DNA of 64,000 bases from positions 62,001-126,000 of the forward strand of contig DJOD01000055.1 in assembly GCA_002437115.1 (NCBI GenBank), in the 5' to 3' direction. Positions 32,140 to 40,795 of this stretch are shown here, in pieces (within the stretch, counting starts at the first letter, position 1; every line of letters starts with the position of its first letter). The stretch comes from Prevotella sp. UBA6447 (lineage in GTDB: Bacteria > Bacteroidota > Bacteroidia > Bacteroidales > Bacteroidaceae). Position numbers and translations under genes: made by a program. The notes beneath the pieces are model-generated. The model saw nothing but the letters and a program-made list of their open reading frames with translations. It made no database searches and was not told where the DNA came from.

Positions 32140-33009
32140 TTACTTACCATCTTTCACTACTTTCAAAGAATCACGTGTTGAGCGCATGATTTCCATCTGC
32201 TCCAACATAGGCGTGTTGTCAACCACGCACACATCACTCAAGTTGCCAAAATCAGTGGACAATTCGACCTGTAAACGGTAAGACACACCATCGGCAGAGT
32301 TGTAAACGTGGAGAATCTTGCCCACCATTATACCAGGTGGGAAGACTGATGAATAGCCACTGGTCTCCACATACTCATACAGGCGAAAATGTGCATGGCG
32401 TGGCACTTCCTCTACATAGGCCAAGCGAGAATCACCTCCGTTCCAATGGAGATAACCAAAATAACCACGACCACGGATGCGGCAACTAATATAAGATGAC
32501 GTATTGAGGACAGGTATGACAACTGAGTAATGAGCCGAAACCATATAAACGATGCCAACGACCCCCTGGCCGCAGGCAACGCCCATATCTTTACGCACTC
32601 CATCGGCACTACCCTTGTTGATGGTGATAAGATTATCGGAGCGACTCACGGAGTTGCTGACCACCTTTGCAGGAATCAGCTTAAAGGACCTAAGCAACGA
32701 CAGCTGGTTGCGATGCACCCATGCTGTGTCCTTAGTGACCTCGCCCAATTGGCTCGACAACATCTTCACCTGCTGTTCCAAATACAAGTTGCGCTGCGTG
32801 AGTTCCTGGTTGGCCTTCGACATGGAGAAGAATGACTCAACCTTGGCATCCCAACTCAGCACTCTGCCAGCAACAGCATTGGCGGATGAAAACCAAACAC
32901 TGCCCTGATAACTGTTGTATTGGAACAACAACACAACACCAATCAACTCTAGGATGACGAAAAGAAGCCAATGGTTGTAGCGTGCAAGAAATTCTAACAG
33001 ATTACGCAC
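32140..33009 (-). CDS. mreC: Rod shape-determining protein MreC
   Basis: 289 residues. An N-terminal helix (HWLLFVILELIGVVLLFQYN), then a coiled coil (SKANQELTQRNLYLEQQVKMLSSQLGEV, about 64-91), then the beta-rich MreC domain (ADGVRKDMGVACGQGVVGIVYMVSAHYSVV, and IMVGKILHVYNSADGVSYRLQVELSTDF). It is periplasmic and activates PBP2-RodA. It starts 16 bases after mreB. Confidence 0.93.
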   Translation of the reverse strand: MRNLLEFLARYNHWLLFVILELIGVVLLFQYNSYQGSVWFSSANAVAGRVLSWDAKVESFFSMSKANQELTQRNLYLEQQVKMLSSQLGEVTKDTAWVHRNQLSLLRSFKLIPAKVVSNSVSRSDNLITINKGSADGVRKDMGVACGQGVVGIVYMVSAHYSVVIPVLNTSSYISCRIRGRGYFGYLHWNGGDSRLAYVEEVPRHAHFRLYEYVETSGYSSVFPPGIMVGKILHVYNSADGVSYRLQVELSTDFGNLSDVCVVDNTPMLEQMEIMRSTRDSLKVVKDGK

Positions 33010-33025
33010 AGCTCAAACAAAAAAC

Positions 33026-34048
33026 TTATCTCATCAGGAATGAGAACCGGTTGACGTTCTTCAAGGCAATTCCTGCACCCTTGGCCACACTATGGAGAGG
33101 ATCCTCTGCGATGTGAAAAGGAATGCTAATCTTGTCTTGCAAGCGCTTGTCGAGGCCACGCAACAAGGCACCGCCACCTGTTAGGTAAATGCCATTCTTC
33201 ACAATATCGGCATAGAGCTCAGGTGGAGTGGACTCGAGGGCAGACAGCACCGCATTCTCAATCTTCGCGACCGTCTTGTCCAGGCAATGCGCGATTTCCT
33301 GATAACACACAGGCACCTCCATGGGGAGCGCCGTGATGCGATTAGGCCCATGCACCACATAATCTTCTGGTGCCTCGTCTCCGAGGTCGGTTAAGGCAGA
33401 CCCCACATGTATCTTGATGCGCTCAGCCATACGCTCAGAAACCTTCACATTGTGCTGACGGCTCATGTATTCCTGGATATCAGCAGTCAAGTCATCGCCC
33501 GCTATACGAATGGAGTTGTTACTCACGATACCACCCAACGAGATAACGGCAATCTCTGTGGAACCGCCACCAATATCAACAATCATATTGCCTTCAGGAG
33601 CCTCCACATCTATCCCGATACCAATAGCCGCAGCCATCGGCTCAAAGATAAGATAGACATCACGCCCGTCGGCATGCTCGGCAGAATCGCGCACAGCACG
33701 CAACTCGACCTCCGTGGAACCAGATGGCACTCCAATGACCATACGCAACGACGGTGAGAACAGACGCGATCCCGTGTGCACCATTTTAATCAGGCCGCGC
33801 ATCATCTGCTCGCACGCTGTGAAGTCGGCAATAACTCCATCGCGCAGGGGGCGGATGGTACGGATGTTGTCGTGCGTCTTCTCATACATCATCTTGGCTT
33901 TCTCACCCACGGCAATCATCTTGTCTGTTCGACGATCCAACGCGACCACCGACGGTTCGTCAACGACAATCTTGTCGTCGCTGATGATGATGGTGTTGGC
34001 GGTGCCAAGATCCATTGCAATCTCTTGAATAAATGAAAAAAATCCCAT
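33026..34048 (-). CDS. mreB: Rod shape-determining actin homologue MreB
   Basis: 340 residues. Actin-fold nucleotide motifs: IAMDLGTANTIIISDDKIVVDEPSVVA (phosphate 1), MIVDIGGGSTEIAVISLGG (phosphate 2, near residue 157) and LTGGGALLRGLDKRL (adenosine). It forms membrane-associated filaments that steer cell-wall synthesis. It lies 27 bases downstream of the IMP cyclohydrolase gene, with which it shares a transcript. Confidence 0.97.
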   Translation of the reverse strand: MGFFSFIQEIAMDLGTANTIIISDDKIVVDEPSVVALDRRTDKMIAVGEKAKMMYEKTHDNIRTIRPLRDGVIADFTACEQMMRGLIKMVHTGSRLFSPSLRMVIGVPSGSTEVELRAVRDSAEHADGRDVYLIFEPMAAAIGIGIDVEAPEGNMIVDIGGGSTEIAVISLGGIVSNNSIRIAGDDLTADIQEYMSRQHNVKVSERMAERIKIHVGSALTDLGDEAPEDYVVHGPNRITALPMEVPVCYQEIAHCLDKTVAKIENAVLSALESTPPELYADIVKNGIYLTGGGALLRGLDKRLQDKISIPFHIAEDPLHSVAKGAGIALKNVNRFSFLMR

Positions 34049-34075
34049 GTCAATAATAAAGTTCTGAAGCTGAAA

Positions 34076-34669
34076 CTATTTGGCGAACCAATTGTGAATG
34101 GCTGTGTCGTAATGGCTGCTCACGCCGAAAGCGCGCTCCGCAAACTGCTTGCGTTCAGACAAATCTGTCTGCGCGCCCTTTGACTTCAGCACGTCGAGCA
34201 ATATGCCGTACTCGGCTTTGCTGGGAACGATGACCACATCCCTAAAATTTTTGGCACCAGCACGGATAAGCGAAATGCCACCTATGTCAATTTTCTCAAT
34301 GATATCAGCCTCGGAAGCCCCACTGGCAACAGTCTGCTCAAACGGATAGAGGTCAACTACGACCAAGTCAATGGCAGGGATATCGTATTCGGCCATCTGA
34401 TGCAGGTCGCCCTCATTGTCGCGACGGGCAAGGATGCCTCCGAAAATTTTGGGATGGAGGGTCTTGACACGACCACCCAATATGGAAGGATAGGTTGTCA
34501 CTTCCTCCACTTTCTGACAGGGATAACCCAGGCTCTCAATAAACTTCTGCGTGCCTCCTGTGCTAAGGAAGGAAACGCCTTCTTCATGTAACTTGGCCAG
34601 GATTTCCTCCAAGCCATCCTTGTGGAAGACTGAGATTAATGCAGTCTTAATTTTCTTCGTTTCAGCCAT
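34076..34669 (-). CDS. IMP cyclohydrolase (N-terminal half of PurH only)
   Basis: 197 residues covering just the MGS-like inosinicase domain of PurH. STGGT near 37-41, GGRVKTLHPKIFGGIL near 64-79, DLYPFEQTV and GGISLIRAGAKNF are intact. The protein ends at HYDTAIHNWFAK, the normal boundary before the AICAR transformylase domain, with a clean stop and no downstream remnant in the 27-base gap before mreB. It should cyclise formyl-AICAR to IMP, the last purine step. The missing transformylase is supplied by the separate gene at 48646-49827. Confidence 0.92.
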   Translation of the reverse strand: MAETKKIKTALISVFHKDGLEEILAKLHEEGVSFLSTGGTQKFIESLGYPCQKVEEVTTYPSILGGRVKTLHPKIFGGILARRDNEGDLHQMAEYDIPAIDLVVVDLYPFEQTVASGASEADIIEKIDIGGISLIRAGAKNFRDVVIVPSKAEYGILLDVLKSKGAQTDLSERKQFAERAFGVSSHYDTAIHNWFAK

Positions 34670-34699
34670 GTATATACTTGCGTTATTCTAATTAGATTG

Positions 34700-34732
34700 C
34701 AAAGTTAATCATTTTTAGACAACCGCCCCAAA
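34700..34732 (-). promoter_or_regulatory. Promoter of the purH1-mre operon
   Basis: Minus-strand TAACTTTG (34707-34700) and TTTG (34732-34729) separated by 21 bases, an exact consensus pair. The leader is about 25-30 bases. Confidence 0.75.
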
Positions 34733-34813
34733 GAAAAAGATATTTTCATTAAATATGAAACGTTAAAATGTCACAAGTCAAGCTTTACGCTCGCGCTACT
34801 AACGGAAAATGAT

Positions 34814-34821
34814 TACCTTTG
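34814..34821 (+). promoter_or_regulatory. -7 box TACCTTTG for the 34923 gene
   Basis: TACCTTTG followed by C, predicting a leader of ~95 bases. It diverges from the purH1-mre promoter. Confidence 0.5.
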
Positions 34822-34922
34822 CAATAAACAAAATGCATACAGCCACAAGAGGTCAACTAAAGAAGATTCTTAATTGGAAAATATGGAATGACATGTATTA
34901 ACATTCTAACAAACACAAGTTT

Positions 34923-35477
34923 ATGAATAAGAAGAAATTACTTTTTCCTATCTCCTTACTAACAGTTTGCGCATCCATCTCTGCGCAACGGCATATCGAA
35001 GTGTACGACCCGGAGCTGAACGAACCCGTCAAGGATGCATTGGTATGGGCAGACCACAAGAAGGCCGACTCTACAAACGTGCTGGGAGAGGTTCTGATAC
35101 CAGAACGGTTCGACACGCTGCACATCAACAAGCCCGGCTATGTGTCATTGTGTATACCTTCTGCTCTGGTTGGCGATTCCTTGCCCATCATCCAAGACTA
35201 CAAAAACATTGGCGAAGTGGTGGTGCACGGGCACTATAGCAACAAGCTGCTAGCGGAGAGCGTGAAACGCTGGACGAAAGAGGCCAAGCGTGAGTTTCAA
35301 CTCCGGCATCCCATTACAGGCTACAGCTTCAGCTTGGCCGACAGCATCGATCCACGATTACGACGCATCAAAAAGCAAACCAAGAAACTGGAAAAAATTT
35401 TCAAGCGAATGGATGCACAGGGAAACGACCCTATCATACAGGCCTATCGAAAAGCCATCAACCGCGCCAGCCACTAA
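34923..35477 (+). CDS. Exported protein with carboxypeptidase-regulatory-like fold
   Basis: 184 residues. The signal peptide MNKKKLLFPISLLTVCASISA is cleaved before QRHIEVYDPELNEPVKDALVWAD. That stretch and VLGEVLIPERFDTLHINKPGYVS look like a CarboxypepD_reg-like beta sandwich ('...D.nGe..ip..fd.l.is..GY'). The end of the domain, NIGEVVVHG, resembles the junction before a TonB plug, but no barrel follows. The C-terminal ~70 residues are basic and helical. No function can be assigned. It is monocistronic and convergent with porT. Confidence 0.6.
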   Translation: MNKKKLLFPISLLTVCASISAQRHIEVYDPELNEPVKDALVWADHKKADSTNVLGEVLIPERFDTLHINKPGYVSLCIPSALVGDSLPIIQDYKNIGEVVVHGHYSNKLLAESVKRWTKEAKREFQLRHPITGYSFSLADSIDPRLRRIKKQTKKLEKIFKRMDAQGNDPIIQAYRKAINRASH

Positions 35478-35506
35478 CATGGAAAGGACTGGCAGAAAGC
35501 CCACCC

Positions 35507-36250
35507 CTACTCAAAATAGAAAGTTAGGGCAATCATCTTGGACCGAGCCTTATTGACAGATTTTGTGTAAGGAAGCATGGAACGATCGCTGATAGACGAA
35601 GCGTGATTTGTGTCAAGACAGTTGGTTAATCCATACATGAATTTCAGCTCAGGCCTTATCTTAAAGAAAGGCAAATAGAAATCGCAACCAATGCCAGCCT
35701 CAAGAAAGAGGTCGTAACGCTTCAACTTGAGGTAATCGTTGCTCACGCCACTAAGGTTTACGACTGGATTGAGCCCCACCATGACATAGGGACGATGGTT
35801 GTTGAAACGGGGCGAAGCGGCAATTAAGTCAAGCGCACAAGAAAAATACACGCTCTTCAATGTCTGGTTGCGCGAAAGCATCGAATCGGGTGCATGGGTG
35901 TCCATGTTATGAAAAGAAATGTGGCGGGAGCCAAAATACATGGCCGGCGCCAAACGGAGTTGAAGGGTACGGTTAATGCGCAATTCACCCAGAACTCCTA
36001 CACTAAAGCCATCGTCCCAGCGGTCTTGGTCGCAGGTGATGACATATTCTTGTTGTGTGCCGTCTGCATTGGTAAATAATTGCGGTCCCACATTGTTGAA
36101 CTCAAGGTCTTGCAGGTGGGTTCCTACAAGTATGCCAAAATGAAACTTACGCAAATCGGTATACGGGCGGTTCTCTACCGTACGCTCCTGTCCCCGCGCA
36201 TCTGCAAAGCACAGGATAAGAAAAAGCAAGATATACAGTGTACGCTTCAT
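35507..36250 (-). CDS. porT: PorT-like outer membrane beta-barrel protein
   Basis: 247 residues. A signal peptide (MKRTLYILLFLILCFADARG) precedes an eight-strand-type barrel. RKFHFGILVGTHLQDLEF near the start, GFSVGVLGELRINRTLQLRLAPAMYFGSRHI in the middle and the C-terminal aromatic SKMIALTFYFE are characteristic of PorT, an outer membrane component of the type IX secretion system. If correct, the organism can run T9SS; other T9SS genes are not in the window. Ordinary porin-family barrels look similar, so the PorT call is probable rather than certain. Confidence 0.72.
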   Translation of the reverse strand: MKRTLYILLFLILCFADARGQERTVENRPYTDLRKFHFGILVGTHLQDLEFNNVGPQLFTNADGTQQEYVITCDQDRWDDGFSVGVLGELRINRTLQLRLAPAMYFGSRHISFHNMDTHAPDSMLSRNQTLKSVYFSCALDLIAASPRFNNHRPYVMVGLNPVVNLSGVSNDYLKLKRYDLFLEAGIGCDFYLPFFKIRPELKFMYGLTNCLDTNHASSISDRSMLPYTKSVNKARSKMIALTFYFE

Positions 36251-36348
36251 ATAAGATATAACGCCATACAGAGGGAATTATTGTTCGATCAGAAATCAAC
36301 CATCATTTTTTAGTACTTAATGTTAAATTTGGAAAAAAGAAATCATCA

Positions 36349-36383
36349 TTTGTAGGTATTAAACGAAAAAATAGCTATCTTTG
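36349..36383 (+). promoter_or_regulatory. Promoter of the ferredoxin gene
   Basis: TTTG (36349-36352) and TATCTTTG (36376-36383) spaced 23 bases, with an ~80-base leader. Confidence 0.65.
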
Positions 36384-36470
36384 CATCAAACAACTAAGGA
36401 AGGGAGCAAACCTTTTTCCTCCTGATAAAAGAATTAAAAAACATTATAAACAATAAACATTTAGATTATT

Positions 36471-36641
36471 ATGGCTTACGTAATTGGAAATGACTGCGTT
36501 GCTTGCGGTACATGTATTGACGAGTGCCCCGTGGGCGCAATCTCTGAGGGCGAAATCTACAAGATTAACCCCGATGAGTGCACAGAGTGCGGAACATGTG
36601 CTTCTGTCTGCCCGAACGATGCTATCAGCCTCGCTGAGTAA
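36471..36641 (+). CDS. 2[4Fe-4S] ferredoxin
   Basis: 56 residues starting MAYVIGNDCVACGTCIDECP and ending AISLAE. Two CX2CX2CX3CP clusters are complete: CVACGTCIDECP (residues 9-20) and CTECGTCASVCP (37-48). This is a clostridial-type low-potential electron carrier for anaerobic oxidoreductases such as pyruvate:ferredoxin oxidoreductase. It is monocistronic, with its own consensus promoter and a strong terminator 33 bases after the stop, as expected for an abundantly expressed small protein. Confidence 0.96.
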   Translation: MAYVIGNDCVACGTCIDECPVGAISEGEIYKINPDECTECGTCASVCPNDAISLAE

Positions 36642-36673
36642 GTTCTGATAAAACAAAATCAGAATCAACATAG

Positions 36674-36701
36674 GCCCAACCTCTAAAAGGTTGGGCTTTT
36701 T
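36674..36701 (+). terminator. Ferredoxin terminator
   Basis: GCCCAACCT pairs with AGGTTGGGC around a short CTAAA-type loop and is followed by TTTTT. A textbook intrinsic terminator. Confidence 0.92.
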
Positions 36702-36770
36702 ATGTTTCAAGGCAAATAGGTTTGCAAAAACGTTTTGGCAGTGGTATGATAGTCGATTAACAAAGTTACT

Positions 36771-37243
36771 TTACATGCAACCTTTAGAGTTTAACGAGAA
36801 TTTAATTTTTAAAATAATTTTCTGATAGCCTATCCTCGAATCGTCAGAATATGCTAAATAGCAAAGCCTATACAGTCCTATCCCATTTAAGGGCAATTTA
36901 ACAAAAGAGTTCACACTACTGTGCGCAGGAATTTCTTTCTCAACCAAAGCCGAGCCATTATCAAATGGCAAACGTGTCCAAGCGCCGTTATCAAATTTTT
37001 CAATCCAATATTCATCGGGAAGGAATAATGCAATTGTGTTGCGTTAACAATACAGTATTGTATAAACAACATGTTCTCTTGAGTAAAAGACAGTCGAGTC
37101 AAATGAATAGACAAAGAATCTTTAGGCTTAATAAAACAACTTTCTACATCGAGTTCATGCGTGTTTGGACATTTTTCACCTTTAGGAGAGTTACATGAAA
37201 AAAATCCCAAAGGAAACAAAGATAATATAAGAAAGAACTTCAT
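36771..37243 (-). pseudogene. Frameshifted lipoprotein with Ig-like (Big_14-type) domain
   Basis: Begins MKFFLILSLFPLGFFSCNSP, a signal peptide with lipobox GFFSC. The frame runs to ...VNATQLHYSFP, then must slip by one base near 37018 to continue PDEYWIEKFDNGAWTRLPF and on to EIPAHSSVNSF and GLYRLCYLAY, ending at 36771. The joined 157-residue product resembles small Bacteroidetes proteins with a Big_14-like Ig fold ('Y.iek..ng.W..lp', 'ip..s', 'GlYRl'). Either a one-base deletion (in a TTCCC run) disabled it or the base call is wrong. It lies downstream of the TPR operon terminator. Confidence 0.6.
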
Positions 37244-37339
37244 TCCGAAATCCAATTTCCGGACATGCAAGTCTCTAAATATCATAAAGAAAATAACAAG
37301 ATTTTCAAATAGAATAAGATGAATGAAGAAAGACGAAAA

Positions 37340-37367
37340 GATGCATCTCCTGTCGAGGAGATGCATC
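37340..37367 (-). terminator. Terminator of the exbB-TPR operon
   Basis: GATGCATCTCCT (37340-37351) pairs perfectly over 12 bases with AGGAGATGCATC (37356-37367), loop GTCG. The minus-strand continuation is TTTTCGTCTTTC. Confidence 0.85.
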
Positions 37368-37398
37368 CAAAAATATTTTGAAGAGGACTTCAATCTAA

Positions 37399-38832
37399 TT
37401 ACAATGCTTGCACTTGCTTGGCAACAGAATTCTCAGGATCAATCGTTAACAACTTAGCAGCAACCTGCTTGGCTGTCGCCTTGTCCTGAAGTACATTGAA
37501 GTCATAAACAATCAAGTAAAGGTAAGCTTGCTTAAGCATAGCAAGTTCACTGCTCTGCTTTTGTTCCTTAGCCTCCAATGCCTTAATGAGAGCCTCATAA
37601 TAAGGCTTAGCAAGACCTGCCTTACTGTCAGGGTCAAGATTTGCATTAATCTGTCCACGCATATAATTACAGTAGTTCTCATAATTAGGATACGCCTTCT
37701 GCATACGCTCATACACCTGGTCAGCATTACGGAAAGCAGCCTCCGCTCCAGCTTTGTCCTCGGCCTTCAACTTCTTAGAGGCAATCTCCGTGTAGAGGGA
37801 ACCAAGGTTGTCAAGTTGATCCATTGTAGGCTTGTCAGAGCCAGCCATGCTTCTCTCCAAGAAAGCCACGGCATTGTCATAATCTCCCTTCTGCAGGTAC
37901 ACATCAGACAAATTCTTGTTGACGATGCTAATCTGCTTGCTATTTCCAGCATTGAGTTCCAAAGCCTTGTTAAAAGACTGGATAGACTCATCCCAACGCT
38001 TTGCCTGAAGCAAAGCAGCTCCGTAATAGGTATAATCCTCAGCTATGAAATGGGCTGAATCACTCGCATGGAAAAGCTTGTCGGCATAAGCCAAGGCTTC
38101 ATTCGTCTTCTTAAGGTCTGTGTAATCATAAAAAGCAATACGATTCCATGCAGCCTTACGAGGATTAACAGAAAGACCTGCTTTGCAAACTTCAATGCTC
38201 TTCTCACGCTGGCCAAGAAGCCATGTGGCAGTAGCAAATTCTGTAATATACTCAGGCTTCATCTTGGTGATATCAGCAACCTTTGTAAACGCCTCAGATG
38301 CCTTCTCATAATTCTGCGCATTAAAGAAAATATGGCCTATGAGCTGGTCAACTGGATAGTCTGGACGTTGAGTACGCAAGTCTTCAAGCACCTGAGCAGC
38401 TCCTGCCGGATCAACTCCACGCTGAACCATGGCATACTTATAATACCCCTCAGGTTCCTTCGGGTCAAAATACATAGCATTCTGGTAGGCCGTTGCCGCA
38501 GCTCCTCCATTATTTTGACTTACAGCAATATCACCCTTTAGAAGCCAAGCTTGTGCACTTTTGCTATCTCGGGAAATGGCCTGATCAGCAAAAAAGTTAG
38601 CATTTGTAGTGTCCTTTTGCTCCAAAAAAGCCTTGCCAATCGCGGTAAGCACCTCCACATTCTTCTTGTATTTCTTCGAAAAATCCTTCACCTGATCCTT
38701 GAGGTTGGCAGGCTTACTCTTAATGATACTCACGGCTTGCTCAATGATGGTCTTGTTGTCATCTTGTGCCATCAAAGGAGATGCTGCACCAAACAGCAAT
38801 GCTCCAACCAATACATATTTAATCGTCTTCAT
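37399..38832 (-). CDS. Exported TPR-repeat protein
   Basis: 477 residues. A signal peptide (MKTIKYVLVGALLFGAASPLMA) is followed by tandem TPR units from about residue 60 to 345, for example AQAWLLKGDIAVSQNNGGAAATAYQNAMYFDP and DYTYYGAALLQAKRWDESIQSFNKALEL, and LSDVYLQKGDYDNAVAFLERSM. It is periplasmic or outer-membrane-associated and probably a protein-interaction scaffold. It is the last gene of the ExbB-ExbD-ExbD-TonB-PstS-like operon, 113 bases after the binding-protein gene, with a strong terminator 32 bases past its stop. Confidence 0.85.
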   Translation of the reverse strand: MKTIKYVLVGALLFGAASPLMAQDDNKTIIEQAVSIIKSKPANLKDQVKDFSKKYKKNVEVLTAIGKAFLEQKDTTNANFFADQAISRDSKSAQAWLLKGDIAVSQNNGGAAATAYQNAMYFDPKEPEGYYKYAMVQRGVDPAGAAQVLEDLRTQRPDYPVDQLIGHIFFNAQNYEKASEAFTKVADITKMKPEYITEFATATWLLGQREKSIEVCKAGLSVNPRKAAWNRIAFYDYTDLKKTNEALAYADKLFHASDSAHFIAEDYTYYGAALLQAKRWDESIQSFNKALELNAGNSKQISIVNKNLSDVYLQKGDYDNAVAFLERSMAGSDKPTMDQLDNLGSLYTEIASKKLKAEDKAGAEAAFRNADQVYERMQKAYPNYENYCNYMRGQINANLDPDSKAGLAKPYYEALIKALEAKEQKQSSELAMLKQAYLYLIVYDFNVLQDKATAKQVAAKLLTIDPENSVAKQVQAL

Positions 38833-38945
38833 AATTCTAAATACTAAATGGAGTTGTTGTTCGAATCTTTAATTGCTTTCTCTATTTTTAAATATTAATC
38901 TACTTGTAACATCAAGAAGACGTACAAAATACCAAAAAGTTATAA

Positions 38946-39902
38946 TTATTGACTTACGTTAACATCACGCACATTTATATCACCTAATACAGGCAACAAT
39001 CCTGCCTTCATGACAATTCTCTGCCCCTTTGGTCCCTCTATAAAATGAGCAAAGCCCCAAGGCAACCCTTGTCGAGGGTCATTCAGCAAAGCGTATATCG
39101 TTCGAACAAGCGGATATTCACCATTATATATATAATATTGATAAGGCAACCTACTGCTAGCAGGTGTAGCAGGATGCACCTTACTAACACGCATCACTCG
39201 AATATTCTTGTTAAAAGTGAGATTCGTCGAATCATGCTTGTCATTCAACCAATTGTTTCCAATAACTCCAATTGCTCCTGGGTTGTTCTCAACATATTTA
39301 ATCACCTCAGCGGTCTTATTAACAGCAGCCACATTAGGATTGGTAATAGGCTTGCCGCCAAGAATGGAATCTTCAACATAATGAACTGTGCTCGACTTAG
39401 GATTATCGAAAACTACAGTAATGATTCCGTTAGAGGTACCACCAGATATGTCTCTCCAACGTTTTGCACTACCATTCATGACATTCTTAATATCTTGAAC
39501 GGAAATGATAGTGTCCTTATTAGCCTTGTTCACAATGAAAGCAAGCGCATCGTACGCTATTTTGATGGCCATAGGACGATAACTACGAGCCTGCAGGTTC
39601 TTAAGCTCAGAGTCTTTGAAATTGCGCGCAGCAAAAGCAAGCCATGTCTTGCCGCTCAACAAACGGTTGATAGCATCCGACTCGTTTGTATAAATCGGCG
39701 AAACTTTAGCTTGGGGATAATCAAACTGGAAGACATTACGCTCTTCCTCAATAATGGGACTAAAACTTTCATCAGAGACGAAAGAAATCGTCCCTGATGA
39801 ATATGTATCTGTGCGACCATCCTTGTTCTTCTTGTTAGAGCAAGAAGAACAAAGGCTGGCTGCAAGTGTTAATCCTACTAAAATGTAAGATATTGCTTTC
39901 AT
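38946..39902 (-). CDS. PstS-like phosphate-binding lipoprotein
   Basis: 318 residues. The lipobox CSSC follows an 18-residue signal peptide. The mature protein has the PBP-like-2 (PstS) layout: GTISFVSDESFSPIIEEE, then NRLLSGKTWLAFAARNF, AIKIAYDALAFIVNKAN, DIKNVMNGSAKRWRDI and the phosphate-site-like FDNPKSSTVHYVEDSIL, then NPGAIGVIGNNW and YPLVRTIYALLNDPRQG. No PstC, PstA or PstB gene is nearby; instead the gene follows tonB in the same operon. It may sense or capture an anion for the TonB system, which is inference. Confidence 0.82.
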   Translation of the reverse strand: MKAISYILVGLTLAASLCSSCSNKKNKDGRTDTYSSGTISFVSDESFSPIIEEERNVFQFDYPQAKVSPIYTNESDAINRLLSGKTWLAFAARNFKDSELKNLQARSYRPMAIKIAYDALAFIVNKANKDTIISVQDIKNVMNGSAKRWRDISGGTSNGIITVVFDNPKSSTVHYVEDSILGGKPITNPNVAAVNKTAEVIKYVENNPGAIGVIGNNWLNDKHDSTNLTFNKNIRVMRVSKVHPATPASSRLPYQYYIYNGEYPLVRTIYALLNDPRQGLPWGFAHFIEGPKGQRIVMKAGLLPVLGDINVRDVNVSQ

Positions 39903-39913
39903 CTAATAAAAAA

Positions 39914-40762
39914 TTAGTTACTAAGCTTGAACGTCACAGGCAGTCTGAAACGTGAGCGCACAGTGTTACCGTTCTGCTTACCAGGAATCCAATGAGGCAT
40001 ACCTCTTACGACACGCATAGCCTCGCGGTCAAGAGAGGGGTCAACACCACGTTCCACCTTTAAGTCGGTAATAGAGCCATCACGCTCTACCACAAAGGAA
40101 ACCGTGACACGACCTTGTACGCCATTCTCCTGAGCAACAGCGGGATACTTAAGGTTCTCATTCAGGTATCTGAACAAGGCTGCATCTCCACCAGGGAAAG
40201 AAGCTTGTTGTTCCACTACCTCAAAGACCTTATTCTCGACCTCAGGCTTAGGAGCAGCCACAGGTTCGTCAGCTACACGCTGAGTAACCTTAAGGACTTC
40301 ACCAGTTTCACTGTTACCCTTAACGTCTAACGCACCAATAGCGGTGTTAGTCTGCATCAGCTCTTCCTGCGTCTTCATCTCATCTTCTGGCTTCACCTCG
40401 TTATCCTTTTTGATGACAGGTGCCGTAAACTTGATAGAAGACTTCACCTCTTTGACCACCTCCTGTTTTTTCTCAGGCATCTGGATCTCCTTACGCTTTA
40501 CCTCAGCCTTCTTTTCAGGCTGCTTGATGGCAGAAATCTCAGTAACCTGCTCATTCTTTTGGTGAGCCAATTGGTACTGTTCATAAGCCGACTTAGCAAC
40601 ATAAATGCCGATAAGGATCAAAGCTATAATCGCGATAATGACGATTGAAAAGATGTTTCTCTTAGGAGTCTGCCTACGGAGCTTATAAGCACCATATTCT
40701 TTGTTACGTCCCTCAAAGACAAGATCGGTCCAACCGTTCGTTGTTAAATCAATGTTTGCCAT
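39914..40762 (-). CDS. tonB: TonB energy transducer
   Basis: 282 residues. The cytoplasmic N-terminus (LVFEGRNKEYGAYKLRR, common in Bacteroidetes TonB) is followed by one membrane helix (NIFSIVIIAIIALILIGIYVA, about 36-56), a Lys/Glu/Pro-rich periplasmic spacer (70-185) and the C-terminal domain with YPAVAQENGVQGRVTVSFVV and GMPHWIPGKQNG. It transmits proton-motive energy from ExbB/ExbD to outer membrane receptors. It lies 11 bases upstream of the PstS-like gene. Confidence 0.95.
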   Translation of the reverse strand: MANIDLTTNGWTDLVFEGRNKEYGAYKLRRQTPKRNIFSIVIIAIIALILIGIYVAKSAYEQYQLAHQKNEQVTEISAIKQPEKKAEVKRKEIQMPEKKQEVVKEVKSSIKFTAPVIKKDNEVKPEDEMKTQEELMQTNTAIGALDVKGNSETGEVLKVTQRVADEPVAAPKPEVENKVFEVVEQQASFPGGDAALFRYLNENLKYPAVAQENGVQGRVTVSFVVERDGSITDLKVERGVDPSLDREAMRVVRGMPHWIPGKQNGNTVRSRFRLPVTFKLSN

Positions 40763-40795
40763 TTTCTTAAACTATTAATGATTTAGACCTCCGAC

